In this document: positions 53,596-62,341 of the stretch, piece after piece
Position numbering within the stretch: the first letter of the stretch is position 1
How the letters are laid out: each line of letters begins with the position of its first letter
Assembly (NCBI GenBank): GCA_013298125.1
Contig: JAAFJP010000008.1
Location: forward strand, 62,001 to 126,000
Length of the DNA stretch: 64,000 bases
DNA from: Cytophagales bacterium
GTDB lineage: Bacteria; Bacteroidota; Bacteroidia; Cytophagales; Spirosomataceae
Reading direction: 5' to 3'
Translations under genes and position numbers: made by a program
The notes under the pieces: model-generated
Databases searched by the model: none
Told to the model about the DNA's origin: nothing
The model's input: only the letters and a program-made list of their open reading frames with translations

Positions 53596-54157
53596 ACGCT
53601 TCTTCCAATAAATAATTCTGTATCCACTTCTTTTTTACCCCATCAAATTGATTGTAATAATTGGCAATTGCTCTCAAATCATCATCAATATTTCCAGAGA
53701 GATAGAATGGTTCTCTTAAAATAATTTTCTTATTAGGATAATCAAAAACTACCATTATTATTGGAATTTTCGCTTCCAAGGCAATGTAATAAAAGCCTGT
53801 TCTGAGCTTTGAGACAGGTTTTCGAGTGCCTTCTGGCGATAATGCTATATGCAAGGATTCATTTGAATTATATAAATCTACAACCGAACCTACCATACCA
53901 TTACTACTAAATCTTTCCACAGGCTGTCCATTAAGCCACCTGAAAAAGAATCCAAATGGTCCTTTAAATAATTCGGCTTTTCCCAAAAAACTAATTTTCG
54001 TTTTTAGACTTGCACGGGCAAATAACCCTGCGGGAAAATCAAACCAACTGGCATGAGGAGCAACAATAATCAGACTTTTTTTGAGCGTTTCGGAAATTCC
54101 TCCTTCAAGTCTCCAACCCGCCAATCTGAAAAAGAATGAATAGATTAGATTATGCAT
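53594..54157 (-). CDS. PlsC-like 1-acylglycerol-3-phosphate acyltransferase family protein
   Basis: 187 residues, the short form of the family. HX4D motif in VAPHASWFD (His35, Asp40), the glycerophosphate-site motif LSPEGTRKP at about 105 and a short N-terminal membrane-association helix. It transfers acyl chains in phospholipid synthesis or modifies another lipid. It lies 83 nt downstream of the site-2 protease gene and may be co-transcribed. Confidence 0.9.
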   Translation of the reverse strand: MHNLIYSFFFRLAGWRLEGGISETLKKSLIIVAPHASWFDFPAGLFARASLKTKISFLGKAELFKGPFGFFFRWLNGQPVERFSSNGMVGSVVDLYNSNESLHIALSPEGTRKPVSKLRTGFYYIALEAKIPIIMVVFDYPNKKIILREPFYLSGNIDDDLRAIANYYNQFDGVKKKWIQNYLLEEA

Positions 54158-54240
54158 TTTTATGAGTGGTTATGTTTGTTTGATGATAAATTGATGCGTT
54201 AAATATAACTATTACCTTATCAATTTGCAATATATTTAGC

Positions 54241-55419
54241 TTAAATGTCTATTTCCATAAATGGATAAGGCGTAAAACATAGAATGAAAATTATCAAAGT
54301 TATCCAACCCAATAGCTTACGCTTCAAATCCAAAGGTTCGTCTATTTCCACTTCTGGATGATAAATTCCTAAAAATCTTCCCAATAAAAAAATGAATGGC
54401 AAAAAGCCCGAAAACCCGTGCAGAGTTGCAATTTGAGGGATGTAACTCAATAAAAATTGTGCGACTACAACTCCTAAACTCAAAACCCAAGATGTCATCT
54501 GATTTTCAGAAACCCTTGAAAAACAGATTCTTAGAAATAAAATATAAAGTAAAAGATGAGAAAAGAAATCATAATCATCTTTGTAATATCCCTTCATTCC
54601 GATATGTTGAATTTCATCAATAGAAAACAATCCATAACCCGCAAATGAGGCAAAACAAACGAAAATGATTGGCGAAATAATGTTGAAATTCTTTTTTCCA
54701 ATTAATCCGTACAAAATATGTCCACCGTCTAATTGACCGATTGGAAAGAGATTTAAGGCGGTAAAAAATAAAGAAAGATAGCCCGCCCAAATGAAAGGAT
54801 AGTGCATTATTTCAAAATTTGGGGGAAGTAGTTTCGGGTCAGCAACGTAGGTTTTGAAGAATTTAAACAAGAGATTATCTCCCAAAACTAACTGTCCGCT
54901 CATTGTTTTTACATCTCTCAGAACCTCCACTGGATAATTTACTCCAAATTTTGCGTACTCTGGATGAATTTTAAAGATATAATCTAATGTTGGAAGATGT
55001 GAAAATCCGTAATACAAAACACCCAAAGCCACCACAAAACCCGCCAAAGGTCCTGCAATACCAATATCAAAATACTCCTTGCGTGAGCGTGTTTGCCCTT
55101 TTATGCGTATCACTGCCCCCATTGTGCCTATGCTCGTTGTGATAGCACTCAACCACATGGGAATATAATACGGAAGAGAAACCTTAATTTTATAATATCT
55201 TGCCGTGAAATAATGTCCAAATTCGTGGCAAGTTAGAATTCCGAGAAAAGGTATCGAAAATTGGAAACCTTGCCAAAAGTCTTCTGGAAAATGGAGAAGG
55301 ACATCTTTGGGTAACAAGAAGAAAAACCTTCCAGTCATTGCTTCTGCCCCCGCCAAAGTGGTGGTTATCAAGGTGATGATAAATAGAATAGCTTGAATTA
55401 TCTCGGTTTTGTATTTCAT
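54241..55419 (-). CDS. Site-2 protease family (M50) membrane metalloprotease
   Basis: 392 residues with six to eight membrane segments. Zinc motif HEFGH at 65-69 inside the second segment, and the third ligand motif NLFPIGQLDGGH about 160 residues later. These enzymes cut transmembrane substrates within the bilayer, for example anti-sigma factors. No PDZ domain is seen, unlike RseP. Promoter-like TAATTTTG at 55440-55447. Confidence 0.92.
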   Translation of the reverse strand: MKYKTEIIQAILFIITLITTTLAGAEAMTGRFFFLLPKDVLLHFPEDFWQGFQFSIPFLGILTCHEFGHYFTARYYKIKVSLPYYIPMWLSAITTSIGTMGAVIRIKGQTRSRKEYFDIGIAGPLAGFVVALGVLYYGFSHLPTLDYIFKIHPEYAKFGVNYPVEVLRDVKTMSGQLVLGDNLLFKFFKTYVADPKLLPPNFEIMHYPFIWAGYLSLFFTALNLFPIGQLDGGHILYGLIGKKNFNIISPIIFVCFASFAGYGLFSIDEIQHIGMKGYYKDDYDFFSHLLLYILFLRICFSRVSENQMTSWVLSLGVVVAQFLLSYIPQIATLHGFSGFLPFIFLLGRFLGIYHPEVEIDEPLDLKRKLLGWITLIIFILCFTPYPFMEIDI

Positions 55420-55439
55420 TGATGAATTGAATGTATCTT

Positions 55440-55447
55440 CAAAATTA
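55440..55447 (-). promoter_or_regulatory. Candidate -7 element for the site-2 protease gene
   Basis: Minus strand TAATTTTG, exact match to TAnnTTTG; leader about 14 nt; no -33 match. Confidence 0.42.
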
Positions 55448-55550
55448 CCACCTTATCCTTTAAATTTAAGAATTTGATGAAAAATAAAGAATACATTTAA
55501 GTAAATTAACCACAGAAACTACTCTTGATTGAAATACTAAAATTATAATC

Positions 55551-56594
55551 ATGAAAAAACTTATCATTACCGTTTTTCTAATTCCCTGTTTTATTTTTCA
55601 GTCCTTTACGCAAAGTAAAAAAGACCGTATTCAATTGATTTCCAAAGCAAAAGAACACAAAATTGAAGTGTTGGTGGATGGTCAGTTATTTACTTCCTAT
55701 TTCTATCCAAGTGATTCTATTCTGAAAAAACCAGTCCTTTTTCCCATTCTTACTTCACAAGGTACGACCGTAACCCGTGGTTATCCTTTTGCCTCTCGTG
55801 CAGGCGAACGTGTTGATCATCCGCATCATGTGGGAATGTGGTTGAATTATGAATCAGTCAATGGATTTGATTTTTGGAATAATTCAACTGCCATAAAAGA
55901 CCGTTCTAAATATGGGACTATCAAGCACACTGGAATAATTCAGTCGAAAGGAGGCAAAGGTAAAGCAAACTTGACTGTTACTGCCGACTGGATTGATACC
56001 GATGGAAAGGGCAAAAATCTTTTAAAAGAAACTACAAACTACGTTTTTTATGCCAAAGGAAACCAAAGAATTATTGACAGAATTACGATCTTAACAGCTC
56101 AAAATGAGGAGGTTATGTTTAAAGATGTGAAAGATGGAATGTTTGCCATAAGAGTTGCTCGTGAGTTGGAATATCCTTCTGACAAACCAGATATTTTCGT
56201 AGATGCTAATGGAATAGAAACCAAAGTTGATAAATTAGATAATACTGGAATTACAGGGATTTATCATAATCCTGACAATGTGAATGGTGAAGCAGTTTGG
56301 AGTACCAGAGGTAAATGGATGAATCTTGCGGGCAAAATTAAGAATGAAGATATTTCAATTGCCATCATTGACCATCCGAGTAATGTAAATTACCCAACGT
56401 ATTGGCACGCAAGAGGTTACGGACTTTTTGCAGCAAATCCATTGGGAGAAAAAATATTTAGTAAAGATAAAAAAGAATTGAATTTTAAACTCGCTCCCAA
56501 TCAATCTGTAACATTTAGATACAGAACGGTTATTACTTCTGGAAAGGTTACGGATGAAGATTTGAATAAATTAGCATTGGACTTTGCGAAATAA
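55551..56594 (+). CDS. Secreted DUF6807 (PmoA-like) family protein
   Basis: 347 residues with a signal peptide (ending QSFTQ, residue 21). The core motif RVDHPHHVGMWLNYESVNGFDFW is characteristic of the family called methane-oxygenase PmoA in automatic annotations, a misleading name, since no membrane monooxygenase is present. Clustered histidines suggest a metal or sugar site. In other Bacteroidota and Planctomycetota such genes sit with DUF1080 and sugar dehydrogenase genes. A TACATTTA at 55492-55499 with TTTG 15 nt before it is a weak promoter candidate. Confidence 0.85.
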   Translation: MKKLIITVFLIPCFIFQSFTQSKKDRIQLISKAKEHKIEVLVDGQLFTSYFYPSDSILKKPVLFPILTSQGTTVTRGYPFASRAGERVDHPHHVGMWLNYESVNGFDFWNNSTAIKDRSKYGTIKHTGIIQSKGGKGKANLTVTADWIDTDGKGKNLLKETTNYVFYAKGNQRIIDRITILTAQNEEVMFKDVKDGMFAIRVARELEYPSDKPDIFVDANGIETKVDKLDNTGITGIYHNPDNVNGEAVWSTRGKWMNLAGKIKNEDISIAIIDHPSNVNYPTYWHARGYGLFAANPLGEKIFSKDKKELNFKLAPNQSVTFRYRTVITSGKVTDEDLNKLALDFAK

Positions 56595-56653
56595 GTAAAA
56601 AGGTTCACAAACTAAAAAGGTATTTCATTCGTTTATTTTTGAAAATAGACTTT

Positions 56654-57322
56654 ATGAAATACCTTTTTTTATTCTTGCTAATTCCCACTATCAATTTTGC
56701 TCAACGTGACTCCGAATTTTATAAAATGACGATTAATGATTTTATGAAATTGCCAGAAGTCAACCAACCTATTGATGCCAGAAATCCTAATCAAGTTTTG
56801 TTTGATGCTGCCCTCTTTCATGCTACAAATGAACAACGGTTAAAGCATAATTTATCCGCTTTTGAGTATTCCGTTACCATACATAAAGCTGCAATTTTTC
56901 ACTCTGAGGCGATGATTAACCAAGATTTCTATAATCATGATAACCCTCATAATCAGGTAAATAGAAGAATGCAAGACAGGATTATGTTGCTAACAAATGA
57001 GTACAAAAGAATGGCAGAGAACATAGCACAGCACGATGTTTTGGGCGGAATTAATACTCAATATTGTTTTCAAAATCCCAAAAAGGGAGAAGACTATGTG
57101 TATATGAGTTGCGATAAGAAAAAGGTTTTGCCCATGCTTTCCTACGCAGAATTAGCCCGTGCTATTGTGAATGGGTGGATGAATTCACCCCACCACCGAG
57201 GAAATATTATGAATCCTAAACTTACAGCTATGGCGTGTTCGGGGCGGTTTTCTAAAAACCCTTTCAAAACAGCCAGATGTCCTTTTGCACGCATAACTCA
57301 GGATTTTGGCGGAGGATTGTAA
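56654..57322 (+). CDS. Secreted CAP (SCP/PR-1)-domain protein
   Basis: 222 residues from the ATG at 56654; a TTG at 56639 in frame is less likely because the signal peptide (KYLFLFLLIPTINFAQ) begins after the ATG. The CAP domain covers about 45-215 with NEQRLKHNLSAFEYS, the cavity residues FHSEAMINQDFYNHDNP, AENIAQ and NGWMNSPHHRGNIMNP. The paired histidines and acids form the usual metal-binding pocket. An insertion with two Cys (QYCFQNPKKGEDYVYMSC) is unusual and may make a disulfide. Function unknown. Confidence 0.9.
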   Translation: MKYLFLFLLIPTINFAQRDSEFYKMTINDFMKLPEVNQPIDARNPNQVLFDAALFHATNEQRLKHNLSAFEYSVTIHKAAIFHSEAMINQDFYNHDNPHNQVNRRMQDRIMLLTNEYKRMAENIAQHDVLGGINTQYCFQNPKKGEDYVYMSCDKKKVLPMLSYAELARAIVNGWMNSPHHRGNIMNPKLTAMACSGRFSKNPFKTARCPFARITQDFGGGL

Positions 57323-57356
57323 ATGGAAAAGTTCGACTGTTGTTGGTTTCAAAACT

Positions 57357-57389
57357 AACGACGTGGAGGTTCAAAACCTCCACGTTGTT
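57357..57389 (+). terminator. Hairpin after the CAP gene
   Basis: 15-bp stem aacgacgtggaggtt with its complement (one G-U pair), 3-nt loop. No strong U-run. Confidence 0.65.
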
Positions 57390-57473
57390 CATATTCAAAT
57401 CACAATTTCTTAATACCTTTTATGGTAAATAAAGGTAAAACCTATTTTTTTATCACAAAGAAAACAAATAACA

Positions 57474-57504
57474 TTTCTCCAAGAACTTATTTTTGGTATC
57501 TTTG
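57474..57504 (+). promoter_or_regulatory. Promoter for the MBL/beta-CASP gene
   Basis: TTTC (57474-57477), 19 nt, TATCTTTG (57497-57504), a perfect -7. Leader about 70 nt. Confidence 0.55.
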
Positions 57505-57580
57505 TAAAACCCATCTTTTTAGATACTTCCTCTAATCAAAAATCATAAGCTCAAATCAATAACGAATAACAAATTAAAGA

Positions 57581-59008
57581 ATGAAATTAACTTTTTGGGG
57601 GGCTACGAGGCAGGTGACAGGTAGTATGTATTTACTTGAATTAGATGACGAATATAAAATTCTGATTGATTGCGGAACAAATATGGAAAGGGATATTGAT
57701 TATTCTCAACCCCTTACCAACAAAGCATTTTTTCCGTTTGAGGCTTCACAAGTAAATCTGGTTCTTCTTACACACGCACACATTGACCATTCTGGAAATA
57801 TACCCATGCTGTACCGTGAAGGCTACGAGGGGCAAGTGCTTTGTACAACCCCAACGGCTGAACTCACGAGTTTGCTTTTGCAAGATTCTGCCAATTTGAA
57901 TCTAAAAAAGATGAAACAGGCAGAGGGAGATAGTAAGAAAAAGAAGAAAAAAATGGACAGATTGCTCGTAAAAGGCGATTTGTACCTACAAAAAGATGTA
58001 GAAGAGGCAATGTCAAACTTTGTAACGATTCAGTTCAATCATCGTTTTAAGGTTTCTGATACCGCTTGGGTTACGTTTATACCTGCGGGGCATTTGTTGG
58101 GGGCGGCTCATATTATTTTAGAGGTTAAAGAAGACGGAAAGATGAAAAGTATTTGCTTTTCGGGAGATATTGGACGTAAAAATTATCCGCTTCACATAGA
58201 CCCATCCGCCGAAATTCCAGAAGTAGATTATTTGCTTTGCGAAACAACCTACGGGGCAAGAATGCACGAAGATAAAATATCACCCGAAGTGGCTTTGGGG
58301 GATGTTATCAAAAGAACGTGTATTGATAAACCAGGTCGTTTGATTATTCCCGCCTTTTCGGTTGGGCGTACTCAGGCTTTGCTTTTTACCTTGAATAAAT
58401 TGTATTCTGAACATGGTTTTCAACCAATTAAAGTGTTCAGTGACAGTCCATTAGCGTATGCTTCCACAAAGGTTTATCAAAAAAACTTGAAGCAACTGAA
58501 CAAAGAAGCACGTGATTTTCAGGCTGAAAATGATACGCTTTTTGATTTTGAGAATTTACAATATATTCAATCCGAAAAATCGAGTAAAGCTATTTCTAAT
58601 TATGGCGAACCTTGTATCATCATCTCGGCTTCGGGTATGATTTCGGGAGGGCGAGTAGAACAACACATCGCTGCCAATATCAATAATGCTTACTGCACAA
58701 TTTTATTAGTCGGTTATGCGTCCGAAGGAACGCTCGGTTGGCGATTGATGAATGGACAGAAAACCCTGAGAATCAAGGATGTAGAGCATCAAGTAATGGC
58801 AACTGTTGAAAAAATTGACGTTTTCTCAGGACATGGTGACCAAGCGGATTTAATCAATTTCGTCAAGAAACAATCCAAAGAAAAGCTCAAAAAAGTATTT
58901 CTAATTCACGGTGAAATGGAAAGTATGGGAGAGTTTAGAGATGTGTTAGAAGAGGAAGGATTTGAAAATATTGAGATTCCTGAATACGGGCAGATGTATG
59001 AGTTGTAG
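57581..59008 (+). CDS. MBL-fold beta-CASP metallo-hydrolase, RNA-processing type
   Basis: 475 residues. Metallo-beta-lactamase motif HAHIDHSGN (motif 2), PAGHLLGAAHI, FSGDIGRK; beta-CASP insertion with SVGRTQALLFTLNKL; RMMBL C-terminal region with IISASGMISGGRVEQH and DVFSGHGDQADL. This is the CPSF73/Ysh1-like branch, whose members are nucleases acting on RNA. Residues 105-130 form a Lys-rich insertion. Cytoplasmic. Own promoter and terminator. Confidence 0.92.
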   Translation: MKLTFWGATRQVTGSMYLLELDDEYKILIDCGTNMERDIDYSQPLTNKAFFPFEASQVNLVLLTHAHIDHSGNIPMLYREGYEGQVLCTTPTAELTSLLLQDSANLNLKKMKQAEGDSKKKKKKMDRLLVKGDLYLQKDVEEAMSNFVTIQFNHRFKVSDTAWVTFIPAGHLLGAAHIILEVKEDGKMKSICFSGDIGRKNYPLHIDPSAEIPEVDYLLCETTYGARMHEDKISPEVALGDVIKRTCIDKPGRLIIPAFSVGRTQALLFTLNKLYSEHGFQPIKVFSDSPLAYASTKVYQKNLKQLNKEARDFQAENDTLFDFENLQYIQSEKSSKAISNYGEPCIIISASGMISGGRVEQHIAANINNAYCTILLVGYASEGTLGWRLMNGQKTLRIKDVEHQVMATVEKIDVFSGHGDQADLINFVKKQSKEKLKKVFLIHGEMESMGEFRDVLEEEGFENIEIPEYGQMYEL

Positions 59009-59025
59009 GTTTTTGAAGATATTTT

Positions 59026-59063
59026 ACGGAAGGCTTCGCTTTGAGCGAAGCCTTCCGTTTTTT
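59026..59063 (+). terminator. Intrinsic terminator after the MBL gene
   Basis: 15-bp stem acggaaggcttcgct with its complement, 3-nt loop, T-run. Confidence 0.93.
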
Positions 59064-59067
59064 ATGT

Positions 59068-59075
59068 TATTTTTG
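59068..59075 (+). promoter_or_regulatory. Candidate -7 element for the DUF819 gene
   Basis: TATTTTTG, exact match to TAnnTTTG, leader about 17 nt. The possible -33 TTTG (59040-59043) lies in the loop of the upstream terminator, 24 nt away. Confidence 0.42.
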
Positions 59076-59098
59076 TTAAAAAATCCATCAAACTCATC

Positions 59099-60334
59099 AT
59101 GCAAACAACCCTAATCACTAACGATGCCGTAGTCTTCGGAATATTGCTTGGAATTATTTATTTTACATTCTATACTTCATCTCTCCAAAATCGGTTTTGG
59201 CAAAAGTTCTATCTCTTTTTCCCAAGTATCTTGATATGCTATTTCATACCTGGCTTACTCAATTCTTTCAATATTATTTCAGGAGAGAATTCAAAGCTAT
59301 ATGATGTTGCCTCTAAATATTTATTGCCCGCTTGTTTAGTTTATTTTACGATAAATATTGATTTTCAAGCACTTAGACGATTAGGTCCAAAAGCAATCAT
59401 TGTATTTTTGGCAGGTTCGTTGGGCGTAATGGTCGGTGGACCAGTCGCTTTGTGGATTGTAAAAACGATTAGTCCAGAAACCGTTGCGGGTGAAACTTGG
59501 CGAGGATTAGCCACCATTGCAGGGAGTTGGATTGGAGGGAGTGCTAATCAAACAGCCTTAAAGGAAGTCTTTAATCCATCGGCAGAAATATTTTCTCAGG
59601 CAATTGCCGTAGATGTTCTCACGGCAGAATTATGGTTAGCACTATTGCTTTTTGGCGTAAGCAAAGCCTCCCAAATTGACAAATGGATGGGGGCGGATAC
59701 GAGTGCCGTGGATGAAATTAGAGAGAAAATTGAAAGAGAATATGCTAATAATCAACGTAATCCTAATTTTACAGATTTACTATTAATACTTTTTATTGGC
59801 TTTGGAACAACTGCCTTGGCTCATGCCTGTGCGGATGCAATAGTACCTTTTATCTCTGAAAATTATCCCAATCTCAAAAAGTTTAGCCTTACCTCATCTT
59901 CTTTTTGGGTAATTTCTTTGGTAACACTTTTTGGATTAATACTTTCTCAAACACGTGCAAGAAATATTGAAAGGGTAGGGGCATCCAAATTTGGTAGTAT
60001 TTTTTTATTCATTCTCATTGCCACTATCGGCACGAAGATGAATATTTTGGCAGCTATCGAAAAGCCTCAACTATTTTTAGTAGGAATCATTTGGATGTTT
60101 TTTCATGCTTCATTCACTTTGATTGCTGCCTATTTTACCAAAGCTCCCTATTTTTTTACGGCAGTTGGCTCTCAGGCAAATGTTGGTGGTGCTGCCTCTG
60201 CCTCAGTTGTTGCGGCGGCATTTCATCCCTCATTGGCTTCTGTTGGGGTTTTGTTAGCTATTTTGGGCTATGCACTCGGTACTTATTTGGGTTATTTGAC
60301 TGGCTTAATGATGCAGTGGGTGATGATTAATTGA
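59099..60334 (+). CDS. DUF819 family membrane protein
   Basis: 411 residues, about ten to eleven membrane segments. DUF819 (YjcL-like) features: LLPACLVYFTINIDFQALRRLG, ATIAGSWIGGSANQTALKEVF and the mirrored C-terminal AVGSQANVGGAASASVVAAAFHPSL. The two glycine-rich re-entrant-like segments in the two halves suggest an inverted-repeat transporter. Substrate unknown. Ends 39 nt before the CocE-type gene, which has its own promoter-like element. Confidence 0.88.
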   Translation: MQTTLITNDAVVFGILLGIIYFTFYTSSLQNRFWQKFYLFFPSILICYFIPGLLNSFNIISGENSKLYDVASKYLLPACLVYFTINIDFQALRRLGPKAIIVFLAGSLGVMVGGPVALWIVKTISPETVAGETWRGLATIAGSWIGGSANQTALKEVFNPSAEIFSQAIAVDVLTAELWLALLLFGVSKASQIDKWMGADTSAVDEIREKIEREYANNQRNPNFTDLLLILFIGFGTTALAHACADAIVPFISENYPNLKKFSLTSSSFWVISLVTLFGLILSQTRARNIERVGASKFGSIFLFILIATIGTKMNILAAIEKPQLFLVGIIWMFFHASFTLIAAYFTKAPYFFTAVGSQANVGGAASASVVAAAFHPSLASVGVLLAILGYALGTYLGYLTGLMMQWVMIN

Positions 60335-60340
60335 AAAGTG

Positions 60341-60348
60341 TATCTTTG
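60341..60348 (+). promoter_or_regulatory. Candidate -7 element for the CocE-type hydrolase gene
   Basis: TATCTTTG, exact match; start near 60355, leader about 19 nt. It lies inside the longer reading frame beginning at 60338 and so supports the ATG at 60374. Confidence 0.45.
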
Positions 60349-60373
60349 TATTTTCCTTAACAAATCAATAAAT

Positions 60374-62257
60374 ATGAAAAAATTAGTATTCTTATTATCA
60401 ATCACCCTTTTATCTTTTTCTATCAAAGCACAAAACTGGACGGTTGCCCAACAAGACTCCGCTTTTGTCCGTGAAAATTATGTAAAAACGCAAGTACAAA
60501 TTGCGATGCGTGATGGCGTGAAACTATTTGCCAATGTCTATACACCCAAAGATGCTTCTCCAACGAATCAATATCCAATTGTAATGCAGCGTACTTGCTA
60601 CGACGTTTCCCCTTATGGAAAAGATGACTATCCGAATAAATTATATTCTCGCTACATGATGCGGGAGAAGTTTATTTTTGTAGAACAAGATGTGCGTGGG
60701 CGTTGGATGTCGGAGGGTGTTTGGACAAATATGACACCTCAGATTCCGAATAAAACCAAAAATACAGACGTGGATGAATCTTCTGATACCTATGATACGA
60801 TTGATTGGTTAGTCAAAAATCTTCCTAATAATAATGGTAAAGTTGGTCAATATGGCACTTCTTATCCAGGCTTTTATACCGTTGCGGGGGCTTTATGTGG
60901 ACATCCAGCCTTGAAAGCCTCTTCTCCACAAGCACCAGTTTCAGATTTTTTCTTTGAGGATTTTCATCATAATGGAGCTTTTACGATAGGTTATGGTTTG
61001 ACATTTCCAGTTTTTGGTGTACAACATCCCAAACCCATGACAGAATCTTGGTACGATGATAAATTTCCCAAAATCAACACTTTTGATGGTTTTGATTGGT
61101 ATAAAACGATGACTCCTTTAAAGAATTTTTCAAAAGTTTACGGGGATAATTTCTTTTGGCAAGAACACATTGACCACCCTAATTATGATGAATTTTGGCA
61201 AAAGCGAAGCATCGTTCCTCATTTGAAAAATATTAAAAATATCCCTGCCATTATGACTGTGGGCGGTTGGTTTGATGCTGAGGATATTACAGGTCCTTTG
61301 GTTGTTTATAAAAATATTGAAAAAAATCATACCAACAATTACAATACGCTCGTGATGGGACCATTCGGACATGGTGATTGGGCGAGAGAGCAAGGGCATC
61401 ATTTCCATTCAAATATTTATTTTGGTGATAGTATTTCAACTTATTTTCAGAAAAATATGGAGCTAAAATTCTTTAAGCATTTTTTGAAAGGAAATGGCGA
61501 TGGAAATACGGGTTTGCCCGAAGCATTTTTGTTTGATACAGGAAAAAAAGTATGGAGAGAATTTTCAGAATATCCTGTAAAAACCGCCCAAAAGGTTGAT
61601 TTTTACTTAAATCCAAATGGAAAAATTAATATGGGTACTTCGGCGAGCGGATTTTCGGAATACCTTTCCGACCCAGCAAAGCCCGTTCCATATACCGAAG
61701 ACCCAAAGCAAATTTTAGGGTTTTCACCACGTAGATACATGAGTGAAGACCAACGTTTTGCTGGACGAAGAAGTGATGTGTTAGTTTTTGAAACGGATAT
61801 TTTGACCGAAGAAATGACTCTGGGAGGTGAAATTAAGGTAAATCTAAAAATCTCAACCACGGGAACGGATGCGGATTTCTTTGTAAAACTCATTGACGTT
61901 TACCCTGGTGATGAACCCAACACTCCATATACACCCAAAGAAATAACCTTGGGTGGTTATCAACAAATGGTTCGTAGTGAAGTGATGCGTTCACGGTTCA
62001 GAGAGTCATTTGTGAAGCCTAAGCCATTGGTGGCAAATCAAAAAACGGATGTTAATTTCAGATTACAGGATGTGTTACATACCTTCAAAAAAGAACATAA
62101 AATTATGATTCAGGTGCAATCTACCGCTTTTCCGTTGTTTGATATTAATCCTCAGAAATACGTGGAGAATATTTATAAAGCCAATGAAGGTGACTTTATA
62201 AAGGCTACGCAACGAGTTTACGGAGACAGTAAGATTACGGTGGAGGTACTAAAATAA
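60374..62257 (+). CDS. Secreted CocE/NonD-family serine hydrolase
   Basis: 627 residues from the ATG at 60374. Signal peptide (ending LSFSIKAQ). The X-Pro dipeptidyl-peptidase S15-like alpha/beta-hydrolase domain has MRDGVKLFANVYTP, nucleophile GTSYPGFYT, and later Asp and His in GGWFDAEDITG and GPFGHGDWA. The C-terminal jelly roll (about 430-620, PDP C-terminal type) ends with FPLFDINPQKY. Related enzymes include cocaine esterase, alpha-amino-acid ester hydrolase and glutaryl-7-ACA acylase. Exported; substrate unknown. Confidence 0.93.
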   Translation: MKKLVFLLSITLLSFSIKAQNWTVAQQDSAFVRENYVKTQVQIAMRDGVKLFANVYTPKDASPTNQYPIVMQRTCYDVSPYGKDDYPNKLYSRYMMREKFIFVEQDVRGRWMSEGVWTNMTPQIPNKTKNTDVDESSDTYDTIDWLVKNLPNNNGKVGQYGTSYPGFYTVAGALCGHPALKASSPQAPVSDFFFEDFHHNGAFTIGYGLTFPVFGVQHPKPMTESWYDDKFPKINTFDGFDWYKTMTPLKNFSKVYGDNFFWQEHIDHPNYDEFWQKRSIVPHLKNIKNIPAIMTVGGWFDAEDITGPLVVYKNIEKNHTNNYNTLVMGPFGHGDWAREQGHHFHSNIYFGDSISTYFQKNMELKFFKHFLKGNGDGNTGLPEAFLFDTGKKVWREFSEYPVKTAQKVDFYLNPNGKINMGTSASGFSEYLSDPAKPVPYTEDPKQILGFSPRRYMSEDQRFAGRRSDVLVFETDILTEEMTLGGEIKVNLKISTTGTDADFFVKLIDVYPGDEPNTPYTPKEITLGGYQQMVRSEVMRSRFRESFVKPKPLVANQKTDVNFRLQDVLHTFKKEHKIMIQVQSTAFPLFDINPQKYVENIYKANEGDFIKATQRVYGDSKITVEVLK

Positions 62258-62264
62258 ATTTACC

Positions 62265-62325
62265 TTGCCACGAAGGCTCCAAGACACAAAGTTTTTTTCT
62301 TAGTGACTTGGAGTCTTCGTGGCAA
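62265..62325. repeat. Inverted repeat of the ttgccacgaag type
   Basis: 19-bp arms 62265-62283 and 62307-62325 with one mismatch, loop 23 nt; lies 16 nt before the dacB start codon. Confidence 0.88.
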
Positions 62326-62341
62326 AATACAATTTTCAAAA

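Noticed and set aside
55551-56594. Methane monooxygenase subunit (PmoA)
   Set aside because: The family name is historical; the protein is exported, soluble and lacks membrane segments and copper-site motifs.
62303-62341. 13-codon extension of dacB
   Set aside because: It lies in an inverted repeat and would disrupt the signal peptide.
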